Positions 54,378-64,000 of a stretch of DNA of 64,000 bases are shown in pieces. Each line of letters opens with the position of its first letter. The stretch's first letter is position 1. Origin of the DNA: Deltaproteobacteria bacterium (lineage in GTDB: Bacteria; DRYD01); contig JAPYWL010000003.1 in the NCBI GenBank assembly GCA_028276365.1, positions 1-64,000 of the forward strand, in the 5' to 3' direction. The notes below the pieces were generated by a model that did no database searches, had not been told where the DNA came from, and saw only the letters and a list, made by a program, of their open reading frames with translations. The translations under genes and the position numbers were made by a program.

Positions 54378-56978
54378 TTATACAGAAATATATTGAATAG
54401 GTTCATCTACAGTAGCTAATTCTATTAATTTTAATCCCTTAGAAACTAAGCCATTATGACTAGCAGAATCATCAGGAAACGATACAATAGCCTGTAAAAT
54501 AGTACCATAATCCATTAAATTATTATACAATCTATTAGCAACAATGATAGCTTTAGATTTTTCAGTATGAGGTAACATCAAAATAAATATTTTATTAGAT
54601 TTATCAAAAGCAGCTAAATCCACTCCAAACCTTATATTTTTTTTTATATCATTCCCTAATTTAGAAACTATATTATTAACAATATCATTATCAACAGCTT
54701 GAGTTAATATAATAGCTTTTAAAAAAATTAAAGACATAGGTAAAGAATATCTTCTACATCTTTTAATCTCTTTTTCTAAGTCAAACATAAAATCGTTATA
54801 AGTATATAAATTAGTAATAGGATCTATTCTAGGCTCTCTAGATGAATCAACATTTTTAGTTTCAGATTTAATTTCTGATTGATCAATAGTAGCGATAGTT
54901 ACCCTATTTTTACCATTCTTTTTAGAAATATAAGCAGCCTCATCCGCTTTTTTAAATAAATCATTTTTTGTTTTAGCATGTATAGGATAAGTAGCTACCC
55001 CCAAAGAAGCTGTAATTACATAATTCTCAGGTAAGCCAGAATATTTATGAGAATTTATATTAACTCTAATTCTTTCAGCTATTTTATAAGCACTATCTAC
55101 ATCAGTAAAAGGTAAAACAATAACAAATTCCTCCCCTCCCCATCTAGCTGCTACATCTATACCATCCCTTATATTATTTTTTATTATCTTAGCTGTTTCC
55201 CTTAAAACCTTATCGCCTACTAAATGCCCAAATGTATCATTAATTTTTTTAAAATTATCTAAATCACAGACTATTAATGATAAAGGTTGAGAGTAACGTT
55301 CAGAACGCTTTAATTCATTTACAATAGTATTTTCAAAATATTTCCTATTATACAATGTGGTTGTTTCATCTAATATACTTGATTCATGAAATATAAAAGA
55401 ATCAATATGATTAATTATTCTAGGAATTATTACTCCTACTTTTTGATTAATTTCTATTATCTTCAAAAAATTAATAGAATGAGCAAATTTTAATAAGATA
55501 ATTCCTTTTAAATTTCTTTTATCAATTACAGGTATAATATAATTAACTCCATTTTTTAAAACTCTTTCTAATAAACTAGGGAACAATTCATTAAACATAT
55601 TATACAATCTATTAGATAAACTTCTGATAGATATTAATTCAGTGGATATTAACTTTCTTTCTATTATTTCTTTAGAATCATAATTAACAAGAATTTGTAT
55701 TTTCTTTAATTCATCTGGAACATTCCCATAATTAGAAATGGTGTATAAAGTATTAGAAGTAGAATTGTATAAAAGCAAAGATATAAACTCTGAATTAGGA
55801 ATTACCTTTGATAAATTACCAACTAAAAGTGAGCATAAATATTCCAAATTATCTGCTTCTTCTGCAGCTTTATCTATTTGCCTTTGCATTAATATTAATT
55901 CCCTTTGAGAATTATACAAATAAATCAATACAGAAAGTAAAGAAACAAAAAATAATATCAATAATAAAAATATTATTTTTAATAGAAAATCCCTTAACTC
56001 TTTTTTCATCTTTTCCTTAACTTTATATTCTAAAATCTCTAAGTTTTGATTATATTTTATTTTCTTAGCTAAATCTATATATTTTAAAGCATTCTTTAAA
56101 TCATCTTGGATAAAGTAAATATTAGCTAAATAATAATATCCTTCAAATTTCGCATTATCATCAGGATTATTTATTAATTTTTGCTCAATTATTTTTTTAG
56201 CATTTTCAAAATCTTTTAATTTAACAAGTAATTCAACCAATCTAACATAATTTAAATATAAATTAGGTTGAAGTTTAATCATTTTTTCAAGTACTTCCTT
56301 CGCTTTTTCATATTGCTCAGCTTTATAATAAGCATTATATAACTGATAAAGATAATAACCAGAATTGGGCAATAAATTAACTATCTCCTGATATTGTCTT
56401 ATACCATCATTATATTTTCTTAAATCTACATAAATTTGAGCTAAAACTCTTCTAGCTATAACAAACGTAGGCTCTATTTTAACAGATTGTTCTAAATATT
56501 CTATTGCTTTATTATTATCCCCTAATGTAAAATATAAATTGCCTAAAATATAATAACTTATGTAATTTTCTTTATTTTTATTTATACTCATTTCCAAATA
56601 CTTTTTAGCATTCTCCATATCTGAAATATTAAAATAACAATATCCTAATAACATATAATAATCAGAAATCAATTTGTCATTTTTAGTAGATAAATAATAT
56701 TCCTCAAATTCAATTAATTTTTCAATTGCTTGCTCATACTTTAACTTCAAAATTAATTCATTATAAATTTTAGTTAAAGTTATATCCTTATTTAAAAAAT
56801 TTAAACCAACAAATTTAGCTTCGTAAGTACCAATTAACGGATAATTACCTGATATTATAGTTTCAAACGTAAAACCAAAAACATTACTAAGATTAATAAA
56901 AAAAAACAAAATTATAAAAATATTCAACATTAAGATTCCTCTAAAAATCTTAAAAATAAAATATCTAAAAAATATCAT
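54378..56978 (-). CDS. Membrane TPR protein with GAF-like region and tandem GGDEF domains
   Basis: The 866-residue protein has an N-terminal membrane or signal segment (about 15-35), several TPR repeats (about 105-310) and a second membrane segment (330-354). A GAF-like region (about 375-530) precedes two GGDEF domains. The first has GGEEF at 614-618, with DLDNFKKINDTFGH intact, so it probably makes c-di-GMP. The second (about 715-866) lacks the GGDEF residues (LAAFDKSN) and should be inactive. The TPR part would face outside the cytoplasm. Its start overlaps the upstream gene by 14 bp. Confidence 0.85.
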   Translation of the reverse strand: MIFFRYFIFKIFRGILMLNIFIILFFFINLSNVFGFTFETIISGNYPLIGTYEAKFVGLNFLNKDITLTKIYNELILKLKYEQAIEKLIEFEEYYLSTKNDKLISDYYMLLGYCYFNISDMENAKKYLEMSINKNKENYISYYILGNLYFTLGDNNKAIEYLEQSVKIEPTFVIARRVLAQIYVDLRKYNDGIRQYQEIVNLLPNSGYYLYQLYNAYYKAEQYEKAKEVLEKMIKLQPNLYLNYVRLVELLVKLKDFENAKKIIEQKLINNPDDNAKFEGYYYLANIYFIQDDLKNALKYIDLAKKIKYNQNLEILEYKVKEKMKKELRDFLLKIIFLLLILFFVSLLSVLIYLYNSQRELILMQRQIDKAAEEADNLEYLCSLLVGNLSKVIPNSEFISLLLYNSTSNTLYTISNYGNVPDELKKIQILVNYDSKEIIERKLISTELISIRSLSNRLYNMFNELFPSLLERVLKNGVNYIIPVIDKRNLKGIILLKFAHSINFLKIIEINQKVGVIIPRIINHIDSFIFHESSILDETTTLYNRKYFENTIVNELKRSERYSQPLSLIVCDLDNFKKINDTFGHLVGDKVLRETAKIIKNNIRDGIDVAARWGGEEFVIVLPFTDVDSAYKIAERIRVNINSHKYSGLPENYVITASLGVATYPIHAKTKNDLFKKADEAAYISKKNGKNRVTIATIDQSEIKSETKNVDSSREPRIDPITNLYTYNDFMFDLEKEIKRCRRYSLPMSLIFLKAIILTQAVDNDIVNNIVSKLGNDIKKNIRFGVDLAAFDKSNKIFILMLPHTEKSKAIIVANRLYNNLMDYGTILQAIVSFPDDSASHNGLVSKGLKLIELATVDEPIQYISV

Positions 56979-57714
56979 ACTTTTTTAACATATCTCTTAA
57001 TTTAATTAAATATTCATATTCCCTTATATTTATATTTTCCAAATCCTCTATGTTTTCATCTATATTTTCCAATAAAGAATTATCTTCTTTAAATAACTCA
57101 TAGAAAATTTCTAAAATATACTGTTTATTTTCATACTTGTTTAAATTATTTAATAAAATTTTTAAAATCTCCTTGTAATCCATATTATCTATTTCTTTCA
57201 AAAAATACAATTCTAATATAAAAATATTTTCATTTTTATGAAATATTGTTTTTAGTATATAAATTAAATTAAATAAAGAAAATCTATCAAAGTTATTGTA
57301 AAATGTTAGTAAAGCATATTCTAATAAAACAATATCATCTAAAATTTTGGAAACAATAGTAATAAATTTATTTTGTGCTAATTCCTTATTTAATCTTAAA
57401 GCTTCGTTAATATCAATTAAAACCAAAATAATATTAGCTGGCTTTTTAAAGCCTTTAGAATAACTTAAATTAGCAAAATACCTTGCTCTCTCATAATTGC
57501 CTTTTCTAAACTCTATTATAGAATACAAAAATTCATATATACCTCTTAAACTCAGATTCCTATCTCTTAAAGCTAAATCACTATAGTTACTACATATTTT
57601 TTCCAATACTATATCAAATGTTTTATCATCCTTTAATAACATCTCCAATAAAAAATCTATATCATTTTGATTAATAGCTTTTTCTATAGCTTTAGTTACT
57701 AATTGAATATCCAT
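56965..57714 (-). CDS. Helical repeat protein of unknown function
   Basis: I do not recognise a family. The 249 residues are predicted helical with TPR-like pairs (FRKGNYERARYFANLSYSKG) and an acidic end (LLENIDENIEDLENINIRE). There is no signal or membrane segment. Overlap of 14 bp with the downstream diguanylate cyclase gene indicates translational coupling, so it may be a cytosolic partner of that protein. Confidence 0.55.
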   Translation of the reverse strand: MDIQLVTKAIEKAINQNDIDFLLEMLLKDDKTFDIVLEKICSNYSDLALRDRNLSLRGIYEFLYSIIEFRKGNYERARYFANLSYSKGFKKPANIILVLIDINEALRLNKELAQNKFITIVSKILDDIVLLEYALLTFYNNFDRFSLFNLIYILKTIFHKNENIFILELYFLKEIDNMDYKEILKILLNNLNKYENKQYILEIFYELFKEDNSLLENIDENIEDLENINIREYEYLIKLRDMLKKYDIF

Positions 57715-57750
57715 AATGAAAATCTCTAAAAAATAATTTTCTATATATTA

Positions 57751-57780
57751 GTTATATAAATTTTTTTTAAAATCCTTCAA
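57751..57780 (-). promoter_or_regulatory. Possible sigma-70 promoter upstream of the helical-protein/GGDEF genes
   Basis: On the minus strand TTGAAG (57775-57780) and TATAAC (57751-57756) are separated by 18 bases, followed by about 35 bases to the ATG at 57714. The spacer from 57715 to 57872 is one of the longer ones on this strand and holds no gene. In such AT-rich DNA chance matches are common. Confidence 0.3.
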
Positions 57781-57872
57781 ACTATTTAACCTTTTTATCC
57801 CAATTTAATACAATCTTACAGAATTATTCACATCCCTATTTACATACTTATTATGGATCATACAACAAGTTT

Positions 57873-58979
57873 TTAGTAATCTAATTTTACCCCCCTTCTA
57901 GAAGCTAAAAGATAATCTATATACTTTTTTACACCTTTATAAATTGAGGTAAATTTAAAATCAATATTATATCTTTTAAAAATTTCAATTAATTTTTTAT
58001 TATTAGCTTTGGTAAAAATTTGATATTTATTTTTAAGCTCTTTTGGAAATTCAATTTCTTTTATATATACATTATCTTTATTTAATTTTTTTTGAATATA
58101 ATTTTTAACAATATTAGCAGCCTCAAAAAAAGAAACAGATTTAGAAGTTCCACAATCATAAATTCCACTTAATTCTTTCAAATTCTCGTTTTCAATTATA
58201 ATTTTAAATAAAAAAATATTTACTTTAACTACATCATCTACAAAAATAAAATCCCTATAAAAATCCTTACTTCCCTCAAATATTTTTATAGTATTATCTT
58301 TTAGGATTTGATTAAAGAAATGAAAAATAACAGAAGCCATAAAACCCTTATGCTCTTCATAGAACCCATATACATTAAAATACCTTAACCCTATAACTAC
58401 ATTTTCTAAATCTTGATTAATTACATAATTATCAAATAAAAACTTAGATAAAGCATAATAATTAAGAGGATTATAAAAATAATTATAAAATTTTTTAGAT
58501 TTTTTCATAGTATTACCATAAACAGAAGCAGAAGAAGCATAAATCATCGGAATTAAATATTTTCTGGAAAAATTTAGTAACTCCTTACTATATTCGAAAT
58601 TATTTTTAATTAAATAATTTAAATCTTTCTCTAAGGTATTAGTACAAGCTCCTTGATGAAAAATAAACCGTATTTTATCTAGATTATATTTAGTTAATAA
58701 ATTTTCATTTTTAATCAATTCTAAAAAATTCTCTTTTTGAAAATAATTTATAAATTTTAATTTAGCTAATCTTTTAATTTTTATTTTATTTAAATTGTCA
58801 TATTCATCTTTATTAAAGATATTATCAACTATTATTAAATTAGAAAATCCTAAGGAATTTAAAGCTAAAGCTAAATTAAATCCAATAAATCCCAATCCCC
58901 CAGTTAATAGTATATACTTTTCCTTATTAAATTTATTAATCAACTCTTTATTAAAATTAAAAATATCAATATTTTTCAT
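57873..58979 (-). CDS. hldD: ADP-L-glycero-D-manno-heptose 6-epimerase
   Basis: HldD makes the heptose donor for the LPS inner core. The extended-SDR pattern includes the NADP loop GGLGFIG (27-33), HldD-specific HQGACTNT (108-115), catalytic Tyr175-x3-Lys179, the EEHKGFMASVIFHF segment that marks this family, and RDFIFVDDVV. Length (368) is slightly longer than the usual 310-330, from Asn/Lys-rich insertions. It lies next to rny and lpxD in an envelope block. Confidence 0.93.
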   Translation of the reverse strand: MKNIDIFNFNKELINKFNKEKYILLTGGLGFIGFNLALALNSLGFSNLIIVDNIFNKDEYDNLNKIKIKRLAKLKFINYFQKENFLELIKNENLLTKYNLDKIRFIFHQGACTNTLEKDLNYLIKNNFEYSKELLNFSRKYLIPMIYASSASVYGNTMKKSKKFYNYFYNPLNYYALSKFLFDNYVINQDLENVVIGLRYFNVYGFYEEHKGFMASVIFHFFNQILKDNTIKIFEGSKDFYRDFIFVDDVVKVNIFLFKIIIENENLKELSGIYDCGTSKSVSFFEAANIVKNYIQKKLNKDNVYIKEIEFPKELKNKYQIFTKANNKKLIEIFKRYNIDFKFTSIYKGVKKYIDYLLASRRGVKLDY

Positions 58980-58998
58980 AAAAATTTATTTAAAAAAT

Positions 58999-60819
58999 TT
59001 ATTTAGCAGTTTGAACAGCTATTATTTTTCTTATAACAGTAACTCTAATTAGGCCTGGATATTTTAAATTATTTTCAATAGCTTTAGAAATATCTTTAGC
59101 CAATTTATATACGTCGTTATCTAGTACCATATCAGGTTTAACAAAAACAATAACTTCTTTACCTCCTTGTAAAACATAAGCCTTTTCAACACCAGCAAAA
59201 GACATAGCCAATTCTTCTAATTTCTGTAATCTTTGGATATATAACTGATAAGTTTCCCTTCTAGCTCCAGGTCTAGAAGCAGATATAGCATCAGCTATCT
59301 GTACTATTAAATCCTCTAAAGTTTCTTGAGGTACTTCATTATGATGACTTGCAATAGCTCGAACCACTTCATCTTTTTCCCCGTATATTTTAGCAATTTT
59401 AGCACCCGCAATAGCATGAGGTTCTCCATTAGTTTCCTCTAAAACTTTACCTATATCATGTAATAAAGCTGCTCTTCTACATATTTCTACATCTGCTCCC
59501 AATTCTGTTGCTAATAATGTAGCTATCTGAGAAACTTGAATACTATGCTTTAGTAAATTTTGGCCATAACTTGCTCTATACTTCATCTTACCCAATAAAT
59601 TAATCAAATCTGGATGTAAATCATAAACTTTAGATTGAATAGCAGCATTCTCGCCTTCCTCTTGGATTTTTAAATTTATTTCTTTTTCTATTTGATCATA
59701 AACTTCTTGAATAGCAATAGGATTTATTTTACCAATACTTATAAGCTTTTCTAAAGTTAATCTAGCTTTCTCCCTCCTTATAGGATCAAAAGAAGAAACT
59801 AAAACCACATCAGAATTATCATCTATAATTAAGTCAACACCCGTTATTTCTTCAAAAGCTTTTATATTTCTTCCTTCTTTTCCTATTATTCTACCTTTTA
59901 ATTCCTCAGATGGCAAAACAATAGGGGAAGTAGTATTTTCAGAAACAGTATCAGCTGTAATTCTACTTAAAGTATTTAAAAGAATTCTTTTAGCTTTAAA
60001 TTCAGCATTTCTTAGATATTCTTGCTCTATTTTTTGAGATACTATTAACAATTCAGTTTTTAAATTTTCTTCAGTTTTTTTTATTACTATTTCTTTAGCC
60101 GCTTCAGGAGTTAAATTAGATATTTTTAATAATTCTTCTTCTATTTTATTTTTCAATTGATTAACATACTCCATTTTTTGCTCTATCTCTTTTTCTTTAA
60201 TTAGAATTTCTTCTTGCTTTTGTTGTAATTCTTCTTTTTTAATATCTATTTCTTTAAATTTAAGGGATAATTGTTTTTCTTTTTCCCAAAGCTCAATTTT
60301 CATATTTTCAATTTTATCCCATTCTTTATTTATTAACTCAAATTTTTCTATAGCTTTTTTATTTATTTCTTCAGCTTCTTTTTTAGCTTTCTCTATTAAT
60401 TTCTCATTATCCCAAATTATTTTTTCCTTTTCATCTTTAAGTTTTTGAATTTCCTTATTTAGATTACTAATTTCATTATCTAGTTTTTGAAGCTCTTTTA
60501 TTTTTAAATTTATATCATTTTCTAAAGAATTTAACTTTCTTTCTAACAATTCTTTCTTATTATTTAGTTCTTCAATATTAGTTTTTAAAGCTTTTTCCTG
60601 ACTAATTAAATCATTGAGTTTTTGTTCTAAATTCTTAAATTCCTGTATTTCTTGGGAGTTAATAAAGTTTTGAGATAATTTCAAATTATCCTCTTTTTTA
60701 TATTCTTCTTGTTTTAATTCTCTTTTTTCTAACTTAGATAATTTATAAAAAATAAATCCTAAAAAAATTAAAAGAATTACTATAAAAAATATTAATAACA
60801 CAATTAAAAAATTACTCAT
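58999..60819 (-). CDS. rny: Ribonuclease Y
   Basis: RNase Y is a membrane-anchored endoribonuclease that starts mRNA decay. It has one N-terminal membrane segment (4-27), a long coiled coil (about 30-270), a KH domain with GKEGRN (313-318), and an HD domain with His425 and His454-Asp455 (LLHDIGK). At 606 residues it is longer than the usual 510-530, mainly through a longer coiled coil. AAAAGGGGGC precedes the start. Confidence 0.96.
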   Translation of the reverse strand: MSNFLIVLLIFFIVILLIFLGFIFYKLSKLEKRELKQEEYKKEDNLKLSQNFINSQEIQEFKNLEQKLNDLISQEKALKTNIEELNNKKELLERKLNSLENDINLKIKELQKLDNEISNLNKEIQKLKDEKEKIIWDNEKLIEKAKKEAEEINKKAIEKFELINKEWDKIENMKIELWEKEKQLSLKFKEIDIKKEELQQKQEEILIKEKEIEQKMEYVNQLKNKIEEELLKISNLTPEAAKEIVIKKTEENLKTELLIVSQKIEQEYLRNAEFKAKRILLNTLSRITADTVSENTTSPIVLPSEELKGRIIGKEGRNIKAFEEITGVDLIIDDNSDVVLVSSFDPIRREKARLTLEKLISIGKINPIAIQEVYDQIEKEINLKIQEEGENAAIQSKVYDLHPDLINLLGKMKYRASYGQNLLKHSIQVSQIATLLATELGADVEICRRAALLHDIGKVLEETNGEPHAIAGAKIAKIYGEKDEVVRAIASHHNEVPQETLEDLIVQIADAISASRPGARRETYQLYIQRLQKLEELAMSFAGVEKAYVLQGGKEVIVFVKPDMVLDNDVYKLAKDISKAIENNLKYPGLIRVTVIRKIIAVQTAK

Positions 60820-60892
60820 AAATTTTAGCCCCCTTTTATAATTAAATAAAAACTTTTAAATTTTAAATTTAGTTTTTTATTTTTAATTTTTT

Positions 60893-61966
60893 TTATTTTT
60901 CTTTTTTGTTGAAAGAATCTATAATTTTTTGGATAATAGCTAAATCCTTAAAGTGCTTGGAGAATTCTTTAGGAGGATAGCCTGCATAAATTTTGTTAGG
61001 TTCCAAATTTTTAGTAGCAATAGTATTTCCCGCTAAAATAGTATTAGGTCCTACTTTAACTCCGTCTTTAATACCACTCATAGCAGCTAATATACAGTTA
61101 TCATATATTCTAGCACTACCTGCTATACCTACTTTGCTAACTATCCTACAATTTTTACCTACCTTAACATTATGCCCTATCTGAACTTGATTATCTATTT
61201 TAGTATTTTGGTCTATAAAAGTATAGCCTATAGTAGCTCTATCTATACTAACATTAGCACCTATTTCTACATTATCTTTTATCACTACACCTCCTATCTG
61301 ATATATTTTCTCTAAATTATCAGTATATCCAAACCCATCAGATCCTATTGTGGTATTTGAATGTATAATAACATTATCAGCTATATAAACATTATCATAT
61401 ATACTTACATTTGAATAAATCCTAACATTATTACCTATATACACATTATTTCCTATATAAACAAAAGGATATATCCTGGTATTATCCCCAATAACTACAT
61501 TATTCCCAATAAAATAGCCATTATTTAATAAAATATTTGTTGATTCCTTCTGTTTAAAATCTTTTTGTATATCCTCATAGAAAACCTCTAATAGTTTAAA
61601 AAATAAATTTTCAAGATTAAAATCAGATAAAGTTATTATTTGCTTATTACTTATTTTTTGTTTAAATAGGTTAATCTTGGAAATCTTGTTAGTAAACCAA
61701 TCGTAAATTTCATTACTCACAATAAATAAACTAGGAATAATATCATTTAATTCTAATAATTCATTATCTTCCAAAAAAACTCTCTTTTTAAAAATAATTG
61801 ATAAAATCAAATTTTTAGAATTAAACAATTCATTTTTATTAAAAAAATAATTAGAATTTATCCCCTCAGGGGGAATTATAGTAAATTTTTCAAAGGAATT
61901 AAATAAATCAATAAATTCCTTAATATATTCTTTTAATATTTTTATATCTAAAAAATATAACTTCAT
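60893..61966 (-). CDS. lpxD: UDP-3-O-acylglucosamine N-acyltransferase
   Basis: LpxD adds the second acyl chain in lipid A synthesis, showing that this organism makes LPS. A divergent N-terminal domain is followed by a left-handed beta-helix of many hexapeptide repeats ([21 protein letters not shown] pattern), IGSDGFGY, and the catalytic His in [10 protein letters not shown], then a helical end. Length is 357 residues. It lies between the OmpH-like genes and rny. Confidence 0.94.
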   Translation of the reverse strand: MKLYFLDIKILKEYIKEFIDLFNSFEKFTIIPPEGINSNYFFNKNELFNSKNLILSIIFKKRVFLEDNELLELNDIIPSLFIVSNEIYDWFTNKISKINLFKQKISNKQIITLSDFNLENLFFKLLEVFYEDIQKDFKQKESTNILLNNGYFIGNNVVIGDNTRIYPFVYIGNNVYIGNNVRIYSNVSIYDNVYIADNVIIHSNTTIGSDGFGYTDNLEKIYQIGGVVIKDNVEIGANVSIDRATIGYTFIDQNTKIDNQVQIGHNVKVGKNCRIVSKVGIAGSARIYDNCILAAMSGIKDGVKVGPNTILAGNTIATKNLEPNKIYAGYPPKEFSKHFKDLAIIQKIIDSFNKKEK

Positions 61967-62016
61967 AAAACATTTTACTATATTATATTTTTTTAATTTC
62001 TTTAATTAAAAATTTA

Positions 62017-63339
62017 CTACTTATGCTTTTTAATTCTTTGAATAAGTGCATCAGTTAAATTTACAACATTATTCTTATTATAACTAATATAATTAATAAA
62101 TACATAATCCACATCATATAATTTAGCTATTTCGTCAATATAAGGTTCTATATTTTTTAAGATCTGATAATTTAAATTATTTAATTTCTCATTTAAATTA
62201 GATATTTTATTATTTAAATTTATTAATTTTTGAGTATATAACAAGTTATATTTTTGAGCTAACTTTTGTTGATATTGTCTAATTTTTTCGTTAGCTTTTT
62301 GAAACTCCTGGTTATAATTTGTATATAATTCTTTTAATGCTTCATTATTTTGAGATTTTATAATTTCCCTTAAATTTTTATTATATTCCTGTTCTAATTT
62401 ACTAACATAATTATTATATTCATCTATTATTTGTTGCTTTTTAATATTGTAATCTTTATGATACTGATTAAGTATTTTTTTCACTTCTTGTTTATATTGC
62501 TGCTCATATTTATTAGCTATTTCTTTTTGTGTTTGATATAATTCTTTTTCTATCTCTTGAGACTTAGATTTATATAATTCCTCTTGCCTTGATTTTATTA
62601 ATTCTAATTTATTTAATAGCTCTTCTCTCTTAGGATCGTATATTGAAGTATTAGTTAGTTTTAAATTTATATTAGTTATCTCATTTTTATAAATCTCATT
62701 TAGTGATACTTTATAATTATCTAATTCAGTTTTATACTTTTTATATAAATTATCTATTTCAGATTTTATTTTTTGATGATAATTTTGTTGAATATTATAA
62801 ATGTTTTGATTCAATTGAGAATATAATTCTTTTTCATAATTATAAATAATATATTGAGTTTGTTTTCTTTTTTGTATTATATTTTTTTCAATTTTATTTT
62901 TTAATTCTATAATTTTATTTTTCAATTGTTGATCTATTTCCTTACTTTTTAGTAAATTTTCAGATAACTGTTTTTCTAACTTTTTTTGATTAGATAATAT
63001 ATTATTAGAATATATTTCCATTTCTTTTATAAATTGTAATTCCAAACTTTTATCCAAATTATATATTTCATTATAGGAATTTTTAATTTCCTGTTTTGTT
63101 TGAATTAATGCTAAATATATATCCTCAAAAGAATAAATTACTTTTGAAATATCAATAACCCCATATTTATAATCAATACTTAATTTTTGATTATTTTTAT
63201 AAGCAAATATATATTTAGATAAAGATAAAACAAATAAAGTAAATAGAATTAAAAAAATAAAAATAATTAAATAATCACTTAAATTCTTTTTTGGAGTTTT
63301 TAGTATGATACTTTTTAGAAATATATTTTTGAATTTCAT
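62017..63339 (-). CDS. OmpH/Skp-like protein with membrane anchor and very long coiled coil
   Basis: Residues about 22-45 form a membrane segment. A Skp-like start (YGVIDISKVIYSF) follows, then a Gln/Lys/Glu-rich coiled coil of about 300 residues, and a Skp-like end (VDYVFINYISY, VVNLTDALIQRIKK). At 440 residues it is far longer than a normal Skp (about 160-180), and the start looks like an anchor rather than a cleaved signal. It may be a periplasmic chaperone or an envelope-spanning spacer. It overlaps the upstream OmpH lipoprotein gene by 65 bp. Confidence 0.7.
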   Translation of the reverse strand: MKFKNIFLKSIILKTPKKNLSDYLIIFIFLILFTLFVLSLSKYIFAYKNNQKLSIDYKYGVIDISKVIYSFEDIYLALIQTKQEIKNSYNEIYNLDKSLELQFIKEMEIYSNNILSNQKKLEKQLSENLLKSKEIDQQLKNKIIELKNKIEKNIIQKRKQTQYIIYNYEKELYSQLNQNIYNIQQNYHQKIKSEIDNLYKKYKTELDNYKVSLNEIYKNEITNINLKLTNTSIYDPKREELLNKLELIKSRQEELYKSKSQEIEKELYQTQKEIANKYEQQYKQEVKKILNQYHKDYNIKKQQIIDEYNNYVSKLEQEYNKNLREIIKSQNNEALKELYTNYNQEFQKANEKIRQYQQKLAQKYNLLYTQKLINLNNKISNLNEKLNNLNYQILKNIEPYIDEIAKLYDVDYVFINYISYNKNNVVNLTDALIQRIKKHK

Positions 63340-63997
63340 AAGTTAAATCAATACCTCCTAATAATACATTGGATTTATCAAAAATAATTAAGATATCATT
63401 TTGTTTATCTTTATACAATTTTTGAAAATCTATATCCTTTAAATTTAAATTATTTTTGATATTAGACAAATCAACATAAGCTATATTAAAAGAGTAATTC
63501 AAATTTGAAGTTAAATCCAAATTCTTATTTGAATCTAAGGTTTGAATTACCTCATTAGTAAGATCTTTATAACCATATACAATACTATCACTAGTTAGAA
63601 TAATACCAATATTCTCTTTATTAGCAGTAGTTATTACAGCTCTTTCTAAATTTTTGTAGAATTCACTTAAATATTCCTGTTTTTTATTTTCTAAAATAAC
63701 AGATAACTTATTAGCTGTTTCTTTTAACTCTTTCTCATTTTTAGTTAATGAAATTTTATTTAATTGATCCTTATATTCTAGTTCCAAATTATAAATTTTA
63801 TCCTGAATTTGTTTATAATATTTACTATCTCTTATCTTTGTTAAATCCACCCTTCCAATTAATACCTTAGAATTCTCATTTTTTAATTGATTTGATTTAT
63901 TACAACTATTTAATACAAAAGAAAAAGAAAGAAAATATAAAATAAAAAAAATAAAACTTATATTCCTAGTTATATTTTTGTTTTTTTCTACTTTCAA
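63275..63997 (-). CDS. OmpH/Skp-like lipoprotein
   Basis: The product has a hydrophobic signal ending in the lipobox LNSC, then an OmpH-like start (KVLIGRVDLTKIRD), a helical arm and the typical NIGIILTSDSIVYGYKDLTNEVI region. A second, shorter Skp-like end (DILIIFDKSNVLLGGIDLTYEI) comes later. The frame is open to the window edge; the TTG at 63997 is the first start inside the window, and the true start may lie beyond it. It overlaps the next OmpH-like gene. Confidence 0.72.
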   Translation of the reverse strand: MKVEKNKNITRNISFIFFILYFLSFSFVLNSCNKSNQLKNENSKVLIGRVDLTKIRDSKYYKQIQDKIYNLELEYKDQLNKISLTKNEKELKETANKLSVILENKKQEYLSEFYKNLERAVITTANKENIGIILTSDSIVYGYKDLTNEVIQTLDSNKNLDLTSNLNYSFNIAYVDLSNIKNNLNLKDIDFQKLYKDKQNDILIIFDKSNVLLGGIDLTYEIQKYISKKYHTKNSKKEFK

Positions 63998-64000
63998 ACC

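Noticed and set aside
57781-57872. tRNA or other structured RNA gene in the spacer before the helical-protein gene
   Set aside because: No cloverleaf-like pairing or GC-rich stem; in thermophiles structural RNAs should stand out as GC-rich against this AT-rich background.

Overview
The window comes from a very AT-rich bacterial chromosome, probably a thermophile with an LPS-bearing outer membrane. The evidence is a reverse gyrase (cut by the left edge), a two-domain protein disulfide oxidoreductase of the kind found in thermophiles, and lipid A / LPS and envelope genes (lpxD, hldD, an O-antigen-ligase-like protein, two OmpH/Skp-like proteins). RNase Y, a PgpH-type HD phosphodiesterase and zinc-type S14 and L36 are also present. 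I cannot name the lineage from sequence alone. Almost every gene is on the minus strand, so the window reads from right to left; only an oligoendopeptidase and an amino-acid permease (36.8-40.0 kb) are on the plus strand.

Layout from high to low coordinates (the direction of transcription). 64.0-57.9 kb: envelope block (OmpH lipoprotein, long coiled-coil OmpH-like protein, lpxD, rny, hldD). 57.7-51.0 kb: helical protein, TPR/GGDEF diguanylate cyclase, ftsA-like gene, fabH, protein disulfide oxidoreductase. 51.0-43.5 kb: helical protein, cutA, nucleotidyltransferase-like gene, membrane FeS oxidoreductase, YdjM-like protein, ankyrin protein, murG, asd. 43.4-40.0 kb: dgkA-PAP2 fusion and two CBS/CorC membrane proteins. 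36.7-34.0 kb: EEP-fold nuclease/phosphatase and an M4-like metallopeptidase. 33.8-23.7 kb: the S10/spc ribosomal cluster. 23.7-15.2 kb: ruvX, core-type metE, secD, DciA-like gene, nagZ-like GH3, def, atpG, pgpH. 15.1-1 kb: ybeY, a frameshifted DUF996 gene, etfA, deoB, hslU, TPR protein, kamA, small membrane protein, O-antigen-ligase-like gene, tgt, reverse gyrase.

The ribosomal cluster follows the standard order S10-L3-L4-L23-L2-S19-L22-S3-L16-L29-S17-L14-L24-L5-S14-S8-L6, then jumps straight to L36-S13. The usual rplR-rpsE-rpmD-rplO-secY-map-infA segment is absent at that junction, and rpsK-rpsD-rpoA-rplQ do not follow S13. An MFS transporter gene sits between S10 and L3. Several other genes stand apart from their usual partners: secD without secF, hslU without hslV, etfA without etfB, and atpG without the rest of the ATP synthase. 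This points to a strongly reshuffled genome.

The most interesting unexplained signal is a family of three short elements directly upstream of asd, cutA and the disulfide oxidoreductase gene. On the transcribed strand each can form the same compact H-type pseudoknot. The core GCGGAATAYAAAT is nearly invariant, and one helix has changed sequence while keeping its pairing. I do not recognise it as a known riboswitch. A second recurring pattern is short tandem duplications (14-23 bp), several of them exactly at gene junctions. No rRNA, tRNA, CRISPR array or insertion sequence was seen.
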